Assembly (NCBI RefSeq): GCF_014595955.1 | Contig: NZ_JABVCF010000010.1 | Span: forward strand, 124,001 to 188,000 | Direction: 5' to 3' | Source: Pseudaminobacter soli (ex Zhang et al. 2022) | Lineage (GTDB): Bacteria; Pseudomonadota; Alphaproteobacteria; Rhizobiales; Rhizobiaceae | DNA length: 64,000 nt | Shown here: piece by piece, positions 51,485 to 60,230 of the stretch | How positions within the stretch are numbered: the first letter of the stretch is position 1 | Layout of the letters: the number at the start of each line of letters is the position of its first letter | Translations under genes and position numbers: made by a program | The notes under the pieces: generated by a model | The model's input: the letters and a program-made list of their open reading frames with translations, nothing else | Told to the model about the DNA's origin: nothing | Databases searched by the model: none

Positions 51485-52291
51485 ATGCCTGAAATTCGAC
51501 GGCGGGGGCGCCCAAAGGCCTTCAACGGCCCACAGTCCCAAAATACCATCCAAGCCCTCGACCGGGCGCTAGACGTTCTGGAGGCTCTCGCGAAAGCCGA
51601 GGGTATGACACTTTCGGAATTGGCCAGCCAATTGGATCAGTCGACGGCTACCATGCATCGCGTGTTGGCGACCTTGGAGCGGCGGGAGTTTGTGGAGATC
51701 AGCACGGATGGGCAAATCTGGCACATTGGTCCGGAGGCCTATCGGTTGGGCGCTGCCTTTTTGCGCCGGTCGAATGTGATCGAACTCAGCCGTCCGATCA
51801 TGCGCGAACTCATGCTGGAGACGGGCGAAACATCCAATCTCGGCATCGAAAAGGACGGGAACGTGTTGTTCGTGAGCCAGGTCGAGACGCATGAATCGAT
51901 CCGCGCCTTCTTCCCGCCTGGAACATTGTCGCCGCTGCACGCCTCCGGCATCGGCAAGGCGCTTCTGAGCACCTATGATGAAAACCGGCTCGCCAAGTTG
52001 TTCGAAGGCAAAGACCTGGAACGGTTCACGGAAAACACGGTGCGCAGCTTCGACCAGCTTCGGAGTGAACTGAACAGGACGCGGGACCGGGGCTACGCCT
52101 TTGATGACGAGGAGCGGACCAAGGGGATGCGCTGCGTCGCAGCCCCGATCTTGAACGTTCACGGTGAAGCGGTTGCGGGGATATCCGTTTCGGGACCAAA
52201 ACACCGTGTTGAAGATTCCGACGTGCATCGGATCGGCGAGCGAGTAAGGCGCGCCGCAACAATGGTGTCGCGACGCCTTGGCGCTCCCTGA
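51485..52291 (+). CDS. bhcR: IclR-family regulator of the beta-hydroxyaspartate cycle
   Basis: A 268-residue IclR protein. The leader MPEIRRRGRPKAF is AT-hook-like. The winged helix (about residues 20-85) has ALDRALDVLEALAKAEG and LSELASQLDQSTATMHRVL; the effector domain (about 100-260) shows NLGIEKDGNVLFVSQVETHE, LHASGIGKALL and AGISVSGPKHR. BhcR of Paracoccus responds to glyoxylate and controls bhcABCD; here the gene is divergent from bhcA in the same arrangement. The start at 51485 is preferred; the in-frame ATG at 51446 lies within the putative operator region and has no RBS. Confidence 0.9.
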   Translation: MPEIRRRGRPKAFNGPQSQNTIQALDRALDVLEALAKAEGMTLSELASQLDQSTATMHRVLATLERREFVEISTDGQIWHIGPEAYRLGAAFLRRSNVIELSRPIMRELMLETGETSNLGIEKDGNVLFVSQVETHESIRAFFPPGTLSPLHASGIGKALLSTYDENRLAKLFEGKDLERFTENTVRSFDQLRSELNRTRDRGYAFDDEERTKGMRCVAAPILNVHGEAVAGISVSGPKHRVEDSDVHRIGERVRRAATMVSRRLGAP

Positions 52292-52329
52292 TCAAGTTAG
52301 CTTTCGCGCCGACTGGTGCTCTGCCGCGA

Positions 52330-53625
52330 TTAGAGCGTCGCGGCGAGAGCCGGTGGTTTCGGCCCCCCTGTCGCCCAATCGAGCAATTCCACGGTATGAA
52401 CAACCGGTATGTCGGTTCCTGATCCGATTTGCATCATGCAACCGATGTTGCCAGCACTGATGATATGAGGCTGCACAGCTTCGAGCTTCGAAACCTTGTG
52501 CTCCTTCAACTGCGAGGAAATTTCCGGCTGCATCAAGTTGTAGGTCCCCGCCGATCCGCAGCAGATATGACTGTCCCGCGGTTCCAGGACCTGGAAGCCG
52601 GCTGCCTTGAGCAATTCTTTCGGCGCCGAACGGATTTGCTGTCCGTGCTGGAGGGAGCAGGCGGCATGGTAGGCGACACGCAACGGATCAGCATGCGAAG
52701 CATCCTTCAAACCAATCTCTTCCATCACCTCTGAAATGTCCTTGGCGAGGGACGCGACCCGGGCGGCGTCCGAAGCCAGCGGATCGTTCCGGAACATGTG
52801 GCCATAGTCCTTCACAGTCGTACCGCAGCCGGAGGTGTTGATGACGATGGCATCAAGACCGCGGCCGTCTAGTTCAGCGACCAGGGCGCGGATGTTGGCC
52901 GCAGCCGCCGAATGGCTCTCCCGGCTCTTGCCCATGTGATGCGTGAGCGCGCCGCAGCAGCCGATCCCCTGCGGAATGACCACTTCGCAACCGTGACGTT
53001 TCAGGAGCCTGATGGTCGCATCGTTGATGTCTGTATTGAGCGTGCGCTGGGCGCAACCGGTCAATAGCGCAACGCGTTTTGCACGCGGTCCCTCGGCTGC
53101 GAAACTCTGAGGCAGGTCGTTTTTACTGATATCCGGTATTTTTCTCGGCGCCATCTCCAACATCGCCCGAAGGCGGGCGTCCGGAATAAGCTTCCTGAAC
53201 GGCCGGGCCAGCGCAGCGCCTTTGAGGGCGAGCCGAAAGCGGCCGGGATAGGGCAGGATCCGCGACAGCAACCAGCGCAGCGCCCTCTCGTCCCAGCGGC
53301 GTTTGTAGTTTTGCTCGATATACTGTCGCGCGTGATCGATGAGATGCATGTAGTGCACGCCAGAAGGGCACGTTGTCATGCAACTTAGGCAGCTCAGACA
53401 CCGATCGATATGCTTGACGGTGGCCTTATCAGGGACCTTGTTGTTCTCAAGCATGTCCTTGATCAGGTAGATGCGTCCTCGCGGACTATCCAGCTCGTCG
53501 CCGAGTATCTGGTAAGTCGGGCAAGTCGCGGTGCAAAATCCGCAATGCACGCAGGACCGCAGAATTTCGTTCGACCGCCTGGTGTCTGGATCGAGAAGTT
53601 GCGCGTCCGTGAAAGTGGTCTGCAT
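52330..53625 (-). CDS. glcF: glycolate oxidase iron-sulfur subunit
   Basis: A 431-residue protein. Two 4Fe-4S motifs are near the N-terminus: CVHCGFCTATCP (about residues 24-35) and CLSCLSCMTTCPSGV (about 74-88). The rest has two CCG/Cys-rich domains (GIGCCGALTHHMGKS; HAACSLQHGQQ; SHICCGSAGTYNL). It passes electrons from the FAD subunits GlcD/GlcE to the respiratory chain. The start at 53625 (MQTTFTDAQLLDPDTRR) fits the family; the frame is open upstream without support. It abuts glcE and is convergent with bhcR, whose stop lies 38 bp away. Confidence 0.95.
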   Translation of the reverse strand: MQTTFTDAQLLDPDTRRSNEILRSCVHCGFCTATCPTYQILGDELDSPRGRIYLIKDMLENNKVPDKATVKHIDRCLSCLSCMTTCPSGVHYMHLIDHARQYIEQNYKRRWDERALRWLLSRILPYPGRFRLALKGAALARPFRKLIPDARLRAMLEMAPRKIPDISKNDLPQSFAAEGPRAKRVALLTGCAQRTLNTDINDATIRLLKRHGCEVVIPQGIGCCGALTHHMGKSRESHSAAAANIRALVAELDGRGLDAIVINTSGCGTTVKDYGHMFRNDPLASDAARVASLAKDISEVMEEIGLKDASHADPLRVAYHAACSLQHGQQIRSAPKELLKAAGFQVLEPRDSHICCGSAGTYNLMQPEISSQLKEHKVSKLEAVQPHIISAGNIGCMMQIGSGTDIPVVHTVELLDWATGGPKPPALAATL

Positions 53626-53626
53626 C

Positions 53627-54784
53627 TCAATCTCCCATGAGTTTCGGATTGAGGATCCCGGCGGGATCGAACGTCTTGCGCAGCGCCGCAGAAAGGCGAG
53701 AAATGGCGCCAGCGTCCTCAGGGAACCGATCGCTGGCTGGTCGCGCACCTTGGCGAATGAGCACGGCGCGACCCGCTGATGCGGCGCTCCGCACCTCGGC
53801 GCTTTGGGCCGAACCGCAATACCAGACCAGACCTCCACCCCAGTCGATGAAAACGTCGCCGCCGAGTAACTGTAAGCTTCGCGCCAAGGCGGGCGCTTCG
53901 CTGGGCTTGATCAAGATGCGCCACAATGGTTCGCTTGACTGAGCGAAAACCTCGACATTCTTGAAATCCCGCCAAAGGGCCCGGCTCTCTTCGTCCGCAA
54001 TGACGTCGATTTGATTCTCGCGAAAGAGCGCCTTGAGACGGTCTGCGCGATAGGCGGCCTGCTGGGCGAAGCCTTCGACCCGCAGCCAAGCACTTTCTTG
54101 ATGATAGACGGCGCCGGAGACTTCGTAAGGGGTGGCGAGCGCAGAGGCGAAAATCGTGCAGGCTTCCTGTAGAGATACCTTGCTGAAAACGAGCGTCAGT
54201 TGCCTTTCGGCCCGCGGCAGCGTCTTCAGAGCGACCTCGGTCAGAACGCCAAGTGTCCCAAAGCTTCCGCACATGAGCTTGCTCAAGTCGAGTCCGGTCA
54301 CGTTCTTCATGACACGGCCGCCGTTTTTGATTTTGCGACCGCTGCCATCGACGAAACGAACTCCAAGCAGGTGGTCTCTGCAGGCGCCGGCTTGCAACCG
54401 ACGCGGTCCACTCACGTTTGCTGCCACGACGCCGCCGATTGTCGGCACGCCGCTTGAGCCGAGTAGCCCACGGTGGTCCATCGGCTCGAAAGCAAGCGCC
54501 TGCCCCTCCTCCGCAAGCGTCTGTTCCACTTCCTCCAAAGGTGTTCCGGCGCGCGCAATCAATGTCAGCGCTCCAGGCTCATAGGTCACGATGCCGGTCA
54601 GCGCTCGGCTGGTGAGGGTTTGTTGCGCGTTCAGCGCACCGAGGTCCAGGCGCGTGCCGCCTCCTGCGATGCGAAGCGGAATTCCGCGGGCGTAACTGTC
54701 GGCGAGAAAGGCCGACAATTCGGCATCATCGTTCGGACTGAACACCTCAGTGGGGCCATTGATCTTGGAATTGGGGTTCATCAT
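53627..54784 (-). CDS. glcE: glycolate oxidase FAD-binding subunit
   Basis: A 385-residue protein of the FAD-binding PCMH type, shorter than GlcD. FAD-contact motifs are RIAGGGTRLDLG (about residues 37-48), GLLGSSGVPTIGGVVAANVSG and FVDGSGRKIKNGGRVMKNVT. A double ATG allows a start at 54784 or 54781; 54784 gives an ATGA overlap with glcD. It works with GlcD and GlcF in glycolate oxidation to glyoxylate. Its stop lies one base before the glcF start codon, so glcDEF is a tightly coupled operon. Confidence 0.94.
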   Translation of the reverse strand: MMNPNSKINGPTEVFSPNDDAELSAFLADSYARGIPLRIAGGGTRLDLGALNAQQTLTSRALTGIVTYEPGALTLIARAGTPLEEVEQTLAEEGQALAFEPMDHRGLLGSSGVPTIGGVVAANVSGPRRLQAGACRDHLLGVRFVDGSGRKIKNGGRVMKNVTGLDLSKLMCGSFGTLGVLTEVALKTLPRAERQLTLVFSKVSLQEACTIFASALATPYEVSGAVYHQESAWLRVEGFAQQAAYRADRLKALFRENQIDVIADEESRALWRDFKNVEVFAQSSEPLWRILIKPSEAPALARSLQLLGGDVFIDWGGGLVWYCGSAQSAEVRSAASAGRAVLIRQGARPASDRFPEDAGAISRLSAALRKTFDPAGILNPKLMGD

Positions 54785-56235
54785 GACCTAGAGGCCCTGT
54801 CTCTGTACGGCTGGCTGACATCGAGCGGAAATACCTTGGCCGGGTTGAGCAGCCAGTCCGGGTCGAACACATCCTTGATGTCCATCTGAATGGCCATGTC
54901 TTCCGCGGAATACTGCTTGCTCATCAAGTCGCGCTTCTCGATGCCGACCCCGTGTTCGCCTGTCAGGCACCCGCCAACGTCGACGCAAAGTCTCAGGATA
55001 TCCGCGCCGTAGGCTTCCGCGCGCTCCAGTTCTCCCGGGGCATTGGCGTTGAAGAGAATGAGCGGGTGCATATTGCCGTCACCGGCATGAAAGACGTTCG
55101 CAACCTCCAGACCGTAGTGCTTGGAAAGCTCGCCAATGCGCTTGAGAGTATAAGGAAGCTTGGAAACCGGAACGGTGCCGTCCAGGCACAAGTAATCGCC
55201 GAGCCGGCCCATCGCCCCGAAGGCCGATTTGCGGCCCTTCCAGATTGCCAGCGATTCGTCCTTGTTGCGGCTGCTGCGGAACTCGACGGGGGAAAGCTCG
55301 TCGGCGATCTCCCGGATGCGCTCGATCTGATGGGCAATTTCACCCTGAGACCCTTCGACCTCGACGATGAGAACGGCAGCGCATTTGGGATAGTCCGTCT
55401 TAGCGAAGGCCTCGATGGCGCGAAGGCACACATCGTCCATATATTCAATCGCAACCGGGATTAGCCCGGAGCGGATGATGCGGGCAACGCATTCGCCAGC
55501 AGTCTCCGCGCTGTCGAAACCAATCAGCATCGGTCGTGCATCTTCCGGCTTCGGAACGATGCGGAGTGTGGCTTCCGTCACTATCGCAAGCTGCCCCTCC
55601 GAACCGCAGAGGAGACCGAGAATGTCGAGCCCGCCTGAATCCATAAATGGTCCGCCGACTTCGACGATTTCACCATCTGTCAGGACACATCGGACACCCA
55701 TCAGATTGTTCGTGGTGACACCATATTTCAGGCAGTGCGCGCCGCCCGAATTCATCGCGATGTTCCCGGCGATGGTGCAGGCGAGTTGGGAAGACGGATC
55801 GGGGGCATAGAAGAAGCCCTCGGCCTCGAGTTCGGCGCTGACGGAGAGATTGGTGACACCCGTTTGAACACGGATGAAGCGATTGGTGGTGTCGATCTCC
55901 AAAATCTCACGCAATCGTATGGTAGCGATTACGACGCTGTCCGCGGTTGGCAGCGCGCCGCCGGCGAGCGACGTGCCCGCGCCTCTGGGGACGACCGGCA
56001 CGGAGAACCGCTGGCAAATCCGCATTGCCGTCGCAACCTCTTCGGTTGTCCGCGGTAGCACTACCGCGATCGGCGGGCATCGATAGGCTGTTAGCGCATC
56101 GCACTCGTAGGCGCGCGTCTCCTCCGGGTCCGAAATGACGGTGCCGGCTGGTAGGGCGTCGCGCAGGGCAGCGATGATCTGCGGCGCTTCTGCCAAGATA
56201 CGCGCATCCGGCTTGGGCATGGCAATAGTAGACAT
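54781..56235 (-). CDS. glcD: glycolate oxidase catalytic FAD subunit
   Basis: A 484-residue FAD-linked oxidase: VVLPRTTEEVATAMRICQRF and PVVPRGAGTSLAGGALP (FAD pyrophosphate site, about residues 85-105), MNSGGAHCLKYGVTTNNLMG, and C-terminal NVFHAGDGNMHPLILF and GGCLTGEHGVGIEKR with the active-site His/Glu. It oxidises glycolate to glyoxylate, supplying the bhc cycle. The start at 56235 (MSTIAMPKPDARI) is preceded by GGAGAG; the longer frame to 56379 lacks support and would run into the divergent control region. D-lactate dehydrogenase is the chief alternative for the isolated protein but the glcDEF set settles it. Confidence 0.95.
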   Translation of the reverse strand: MSTIAMPKPDARILAEAPQIIAALRDALPAGTVISDPEETRAYECDALTAYRCPPIAVVLPRTTEEVATAMRICQRFSVPVVPRGAGTSLAGGALPTADSVVIATIRLREILEIDTTNRFIRVQTGVTNLSVSAELEAEGFFYAPDPSSQLACTIAGNIAMNSGGAHCLKYGVTTNNLMGVRCVLTDGEIVEVGGPFMDSGGLDILGLLCGSEGQLAIVTEATLRIVPKPEDARPMLIGFDSAETAGECVARIIRSGLIPVAIEYMDDVCLRAIEAFAKTDYPKCAAVLIVEVEGSQGEIAHQIERIREIADELSPVEFRSSRNKDESLAIWKGRKSAFGAMGRLGDYLCLDGTVPVSKLPYTLKRIGELSKHYGLEVANVFHAGDGNMHPLILFNANAPGELERAEAYGADILRLCVDVGGCLTGEHGVGIEKRDLMSKQYSAEDMAIQMDIKDVFDPDWLLNPAKVFPLDVSQPYRDRASRS

Positions 56236-56363
56236 TGCGGTTCTCTCCACTCTCGATGCGTTCCATCTCGTGTCGGCAAGCCGGGAGGACGTGGCCTTCC
56301 AAAAGGCGCTCTTTCCAAGCCAGATGGCGCGCAACGCATCTCCGCTATCACAGGCATGCACCT

Positions 56364-56393
56364 GATATACCGGTTGCATCTTAGCCGTATATC
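56364..56393. promoter_or_regulatory. candidate operator between glcD and the MFS gene
   Basis: A perfect 7-bp inverted repeat GATATAC / GTATATC with a 16-base spacer, 33 bp before the MFS start and upstream of glcD on the other strand. The GATAT core recalls the repeat GATATG/CATATC at 42195-42211. Confidence 0.4.
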
Positions 56394-56426
56394 TCGTTTA
56401 TTGCAGTTTGTCATAGGAGGAGTAAC

Positions 56427-57848
56427 GTGACAGACACAACCCTAGTTATCGGGCGAGCGAAGCCAGTGGGGCTCAGTTCAGCCGCAAGCGCGACTGCGAC
56501 AGCGTCAGACGCAATGATCGCAGCGCGGCTCGATCGTTTGCCAATGACGGGCTACCAGCGGATGATCTTCGGAATCATCGCGACCGCCTGGTTTTTCGAT
56601 TCAATTGACCTCGGATCGCTAACGTTTCTGCTCGGATCGATACGTTCCGAGTTCGGCCTGACGACCGCTCAGGCCGGCTTGCTGTCGAGCATGAGCTTCA
56701 TCGGAATGTTCCTTGGTGCCGCCATCGCTGGCATGGCGGCCGACCGCATCGGACGAAAATTGGTCTTCCAGGTAAGCATGCTTTTCTGGGGTGCCGGCAG
56801 TCTTTGGTGCTACTACGCGCCTGACGCAGAGACGCTGGGCTATGCGCGCCTGCTGTTGGGCTTCGGAATGGGGATGGAATTTCCTGTCGCGCTGGCGATC
56901 GTTTCGGAATTCCTGCCGACAGCGAAACGTGGCCGATACCTCGCCATTCTTGAAGGGTTCTGGCCTATCGGCTTCATCGCCGCCGGCCTTCTCAGTCTCT
57001 TTTTCCTGACCTATTTCGACTGGCGGACCATGTTCCTCTGCCAGGCGTTCCCCGCTCTCTTCCTGCTCGTCGTGCGCATTTTTGTGCCAGAATCCCCACG
57101 GTGGCTGGCCGACCGCGGGCGCAGCGCGGATGCTGAAAAAGTCATGAGCCAAATCGAGGCTAGGGTTGTGAAGCGCCTGCCTTTTGGTCAGACTCTGCCG
57201 CAGCCCAAGGCCGAGGTGGTTCAAACGCAGCGCAGCAGGCGATTCTCATTCATCGAACTGTGGTCGAACGGCTATGCCAGCCGCACACTGATGATCTGGA
57301 CGGTTTGGTTCTTTGCCCTGCTTGGCTATTATGGGCTCACGACGTGGCTGAGCGCGCTGCTGCAGGAGGCCGGATACAGCGTAACGACATCGGTGAATTA
57401 CACCATCATGATTTCGCTCGCCGGCGTGCCCGGCTTTATCGCCGCGGCCATTCTTCTGGAGAAATGGGGTCGCAAGCCGACGGCGATGTTGATGCTGATT
57501 GGCTCCGCAGCTGCGGCGTATCTTTATGGCAATGCGGCAACAGAAACTATGCTGATCAGTTTCGGCCTGATTATGCAGTTCTTCCTGTTCGGCATGTGGT
57601 CGGTTCTCTACGCTTACACGCCGGAGCTCTATCCTACACGGTCTCGGGCGACCGGCGCAGGATGTGCCTCAGCAATCGGCCGCATCGGCTCCCTGATCGG
57701 CCCCTTTGCCATCGGCATCGTGCTCCCAGTCATGGGGAATAGCGGAGTGTTCGCGCTAGGGGCCGGCTCATTTATCCTTGCAGCGATCGCCATCGGCGTC
57801 TTCGGCATCGAGACGAAAGGCAAATCGCTCGAGGCAATCTCCCATTAA
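56427..57848 (+). CDS. MFS transporter, sugar-porter/aromatic-acid-like; candidate glycolate importer
   Basis: A 473-residue protein with about 12 hydrophobic segments after a 40-residue cytosolic leader. Hallmarks are AIAGMAADRIGRKLVFQ (TM2-3), RLLLGFGMGMEFPVALAIVS with the RGxGxG-like motif, PESPRWLADRGRSADAEKV before the central loop, and PELYPTRSRATGAGCASAIG. The start GTG/ATG region follows AGGAGGAG; position 56427 is GTG. It is divergent from glcD with a shared control region, so import of glycolate or a related C2/hydroxy acid is plausible (inference). Aromatic acid/H+ symporters are the nearest known relatives. Confidence 0.85.
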   Translation: MTDTTLVIGRAKPVGLSSAASATATASDAMIAARLDRLPMTGYQRMIFGIIATAWFFDSIDLGSLTFLLGSIRSEFGLTTAQAGLLSSMSFIGMFLGAAIAGMAADRIGRKLVFQVSMLFWGAGSLWCYYAPDAETLGYARLLLGFGMGMEFPVALAIVSEFLPTAKRGRYLAILEGFWPIGFIAAGLLSLFFLTYFDWRTMFLCQAFPALFLLVVRIFVPESPRWLADRGRSADAEKVMSQIEARVVKRLPFGQTLPQPKAEVVQTQRSRRFSFIELWSNGYASRTLMIWTVWFFALLGYYGLTTWLSALLQEAGYSVTTSVNYTIMISLAGVPGFIAAAILLEKWGRKPTAMLMLIGSAAAAYLYGNAATETMLISFGLIMQFFLFGMWSVLYAYTPELYPTRSRATGAGCASAIGRIGSLIGPFAIGIVLPVMGNSGVFALGAGSFILAAIAIGVFGIETKGKSLEAISH

Positions 57849-57858
57849 GCACGACAAG

Positions 57859-57886
57859 TCTGGTTGCCGCCATCGCGGCAGCCAGA
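57859..57886 (+). terminator. weak candidate terminator of the MFS gene
   Basis: A stem TCTGGTTGCCGC / GCGGCAGCCAGA with loop CATC and one G-T wobble, 10 bp past the stop codon. It is followed by CACATCTG, not a T-run, so it may be a Rho-dependent or stability hairpin. Confidence 0.4.
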
Positions 57887-57948
57887 CACATCTGCAGCGT
57901 TGTAAAAATCGGGTTGGTCGCAAACTCGCCGTCAAAGAGATCGGTGTC

Positions 57949-58077
57949 ATGAAGGCTCGCCTAGTTCGGAGAGCTTTTTGTTCAAAGGCACGTCATTTCG
58001 ACCGTTCGGTGATTCTGCTGTGTGTGCGTTGGTACCTGGCCTACAATCTCAGCCCGCGTAATCTGGAGGAGGTTAAG
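57949..58077 (+). mobile_element. N-terminal fragment of an IS6-type transposase
   Basis: In frame from the ATG at 57949: SKARHFDRSVILLCVRWYLA and YNLSPRNLEE, the conserved start of IS6/IS26-family transposases (usually FKGRHF...ILLAVRWYLRYPLSYRDLEEMM). The match ends at about 58070, before the DDE catalytic core, so the element is inactive. No terminal inverted repeat was recognised on either side. A scar marking the right edge of the C2-metabolism region. Confidence 0.72.
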
Positions 58078-58341
58078 CCCTCCAGCGATTGCGACGCTGC
58101 CGTCGCGCTCCCTTGGGAATCGAGGCGACTGCGGCGACGCCTATCACAGCTTCATTGCCGGATAACTATGTAAGGAAGGCCTCACAGACTGGAGAAGGTT
58201 GGCTTCCGGTCCCCTGCCCTCTACCAGCGGCCGCATAAGCACACGCCACGTTCCCAGTTACAGATAGGAGGAAGGGGCTGCTGGCGGCAGGAAATTTAAG
58301 CGCCTTGCACCGCCGCAACTGCTGGCGCTGAACCGTCTAGG

Positions 58342-59115
58342 CTAGTTCAGTAGATCGGCATGAACCATCAGCGAGCCGTTCATGGCCTCTTCGATGGCGA
58401 GGCGCACGCCGTAAGCGTTGCTTGTCGCTCCGGCACTCAACACCTCGCGGGCGGGCCCATCGGCGGCAATCCTCCCCTCATGCAGGAGCAGGAAACGATC
58501 CGCGAAGCGGCAGGCCAGCCCGAGATCGTGCAGGGCGGCTACTGTGACGATGCCGCGATCGTGCGTCACCCGCCGGACGAGATGCATGACCTCAAGCTGG
58601 CGGCGCAAATCGAGCGCGCTGGTCGGCTCGTCGAGCAGCAGCACGTCAGGGTCGCGCACCAGCGCCTGACAGAGCGCCACCAGTTGCTGCTGGCCCCCGC
58701 TCAGTTCGGTCACCAGCCGGTCCGAAAGATGATCGATGCCGAGTTCCTCGAGCACCCGCTCCACCCGCGTGATGTCATCGGGCCTTGCCTTGCCGCCGCT
58801 CCAGCCGCGCTTGGCCAACAGGACGACCTCAAAGACGCCGAGCGTGGCGCGCATGGCGGTATGCTGGGTGAGCAGGAAGACGCGCTCGGCTCGGCGGCGC
58901 TCCGACATGGTGGCTGTGTCGTGACCGTCGAGATGGATGGTGCCGCAGGACGGCTTCAGCAGGCCCGCCACAAGGCGAAAGAGAGACGACTTCCCGACGC
59001 CGTTCGGCCCGACCAGGGCAGCGAGCTCTCCGCGCCTGAGCGGTAAGGCGGTGAGTCCGTCGAACAGGCTGTGGGTGCGATAGCCGAAGCTAAGGCCGCT
59101 GATTTCCAGGCTCAT
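58342..59115 (-). CDS. ABC transporter ATP-binding protein, FecE/HmuV type
   Basis: A 257-residue ATPase: Walker A GPNGVGKSSL (about residues 36-45), Q-loop FLLTQHTAM, signature LSGGQQQLVALCQAL, Walker B VLLLDEPTSALD and switch His in AALHDLGLACRFADR. The GxxHDL pattern and length match iron-siderophore/haem/cobalamin importers. The start at 59115 overlaps the permease stop by four bases. It powers import of a metal chelate through the permease encoded upstream. The exact substrate is not readable. Confidence 0.93.
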   Translation of the reverse strand: MSLEISGLSFGYRTHSLFDGLTALPLRRGELAALVGPNGVGKSSLFRLVAGLLKPSCGTIHLDGHDTATMSERRRAERVFLLTQHTAMRATLGVFEVVLLAKRGWSGGKARPDDITRVERVLEELGIDHLSDRLVTELSGGQQQLVALCQALVRDPDVLLLDEPTSALDLRRQLEVMHLVRRVTHDRGIVTVAALHDLGLACRFADRFLLLHEGRIAADGPAREVLSAGATSNAYGVRLAIEEAMNGSLMVHADLLN

Positions 59116-60170
59116 CGCCACGTCTCCTTGCGGATGGACAGGATGAGGCTGAGGAAGAAGGGCACGCCGACCAGCGCGGTGATGATGCCGATCGGGTATA
59201 TCACACCAGGCGTTATGGCCTTCGACAGGGTCGAGGCGGCCGACAGGAGGATCGCGCCGGCGGCTGCCGAGACAGGCAGGAAATACCGCTGGTCCTCGCC
59301 CACCAGCATGCGTGCGATGTGCGGCCCGACGAGGCCCACGAAGCCGATCGTGCCGACGAAGGCCGTCGCCGTGGCCGCCAGCAGCGAGATCGAGGTGAGC
59401 ATCTCGAGCCGCAGCCGCACCACCGGCACGCCGAGGCTGGCAGCACGCTCGTCGCCCATGGAGAGCGCCGTCATCATGGAGTTGCGAGCCCAGGCCAGGG
59501 GAACGACGAGAGCCAGCAGCAGGGCGCAGATGCCGATCTTGGTCCAACTGGCGCGCGCCAGGCTGCCCATCATCCAGAACACGATCTGCTGCAGTTGAGC
59601 TTCCGAGGATTGATACTGGATGAAGGCAAGTGACGCGTTGAAGGTGAAGAACAGCGCGATTCCGACCAGCACGAAGGTTTCGACGGTCACGCCGCGCATG
59701 CGGGTGAAGAGGAACAGCACCAGCGACGTCACCAGCGCGAAGAAGAAGGCGTTGGCGGTGATGAAGAAGGAGCCGCCCATAGGCAGCAATCCGATGCCGA
59801 GCGCGATCGCGAGTGCGGCGCCGAAGCTCGCCGCCGACGAGATGCCCAGCGTGAAGGGATCGGCGAGCGGATTGTGCAGGATGGTCTGCATCTGGGCGCC
59901 GGCCACGCCGAGCATGGCGCCGACGAAGATGGCCATGACCGCCACGGGCAGACGCACATCCCACACGATGATCGCCAGCTTGGGCTCGACGCTGCCGGGA
60001 GAGACGAGCGCGGTCAGCACCTCGAGCGGGCTGTACCAGCCGGGACCGATGGCGACGTCGATGCAGACGGCGACAGCAAGCGCGGCGAACGCGCCCGCCA
60101 CGAACATAGAGTTGCGGAAGATGCGGCGGCGATAGCGTTCTCCGGCCCGCATGATGGTCATCTCCGCCAA
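59112..60170 (-). CDS. ABC transporter permease, FecCD family
   Basis: A 352-residue permease with about ten hydrophobic segments. Family motifs: RLPVAVMAIFVGAMLGVAGA, LADPFTLGISSAASFGAALA, GDERAASLGVPVVRLR (cytoplasmic coupling loop) and IGFVGLVGPHIARMLVGED. Such permeases work as homodimers for siderophore, haem or vitamin B12 uptake. Four-base overlap with the ATPase gene; 60-bp gap from the binding-protein gene. The alternative start at 60158 (MTIMRAG) is possible but 60170 gives the fuller N-terminus. Confidence 0.93.
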   Translation of the reverse strand: MAEMTIMRAGERYRRRIFRNSMFVAGAFAALAVAVCIDVAIGPGWYSPLEVLTALVSPGSVEPKLAIIVWDVRLPVAVMAIFVGAMLGVAGAQMQTILHNPLADPFTLGISSAASFGAALAIALGIGLLPMGGSFFITANAFFFALVTSLVLFLFTRMRGVTVETFVLVGIALFFTFNASLAFIQYQSSEAQLQQIVFWMMGSLARASWTKIGICALLLALVVPLAWARNSMMTALSMGDERAASLGVPVVRLRLEMLTSISLLAATATAFVGTIGFVGLVGPHIARMLVGEDQRYFLPVSAAAGAILLSAASTLSKAITPGVIYPIGIITALVGVPFFLSLILSIRKETWR

Positions 60171-60230
60171 GGCTGCACTCCGCGTTTCGAGAGAGGCGGC
60201 GGCCAGTGGCCCGGCCGCCGGCGCCGGGCT

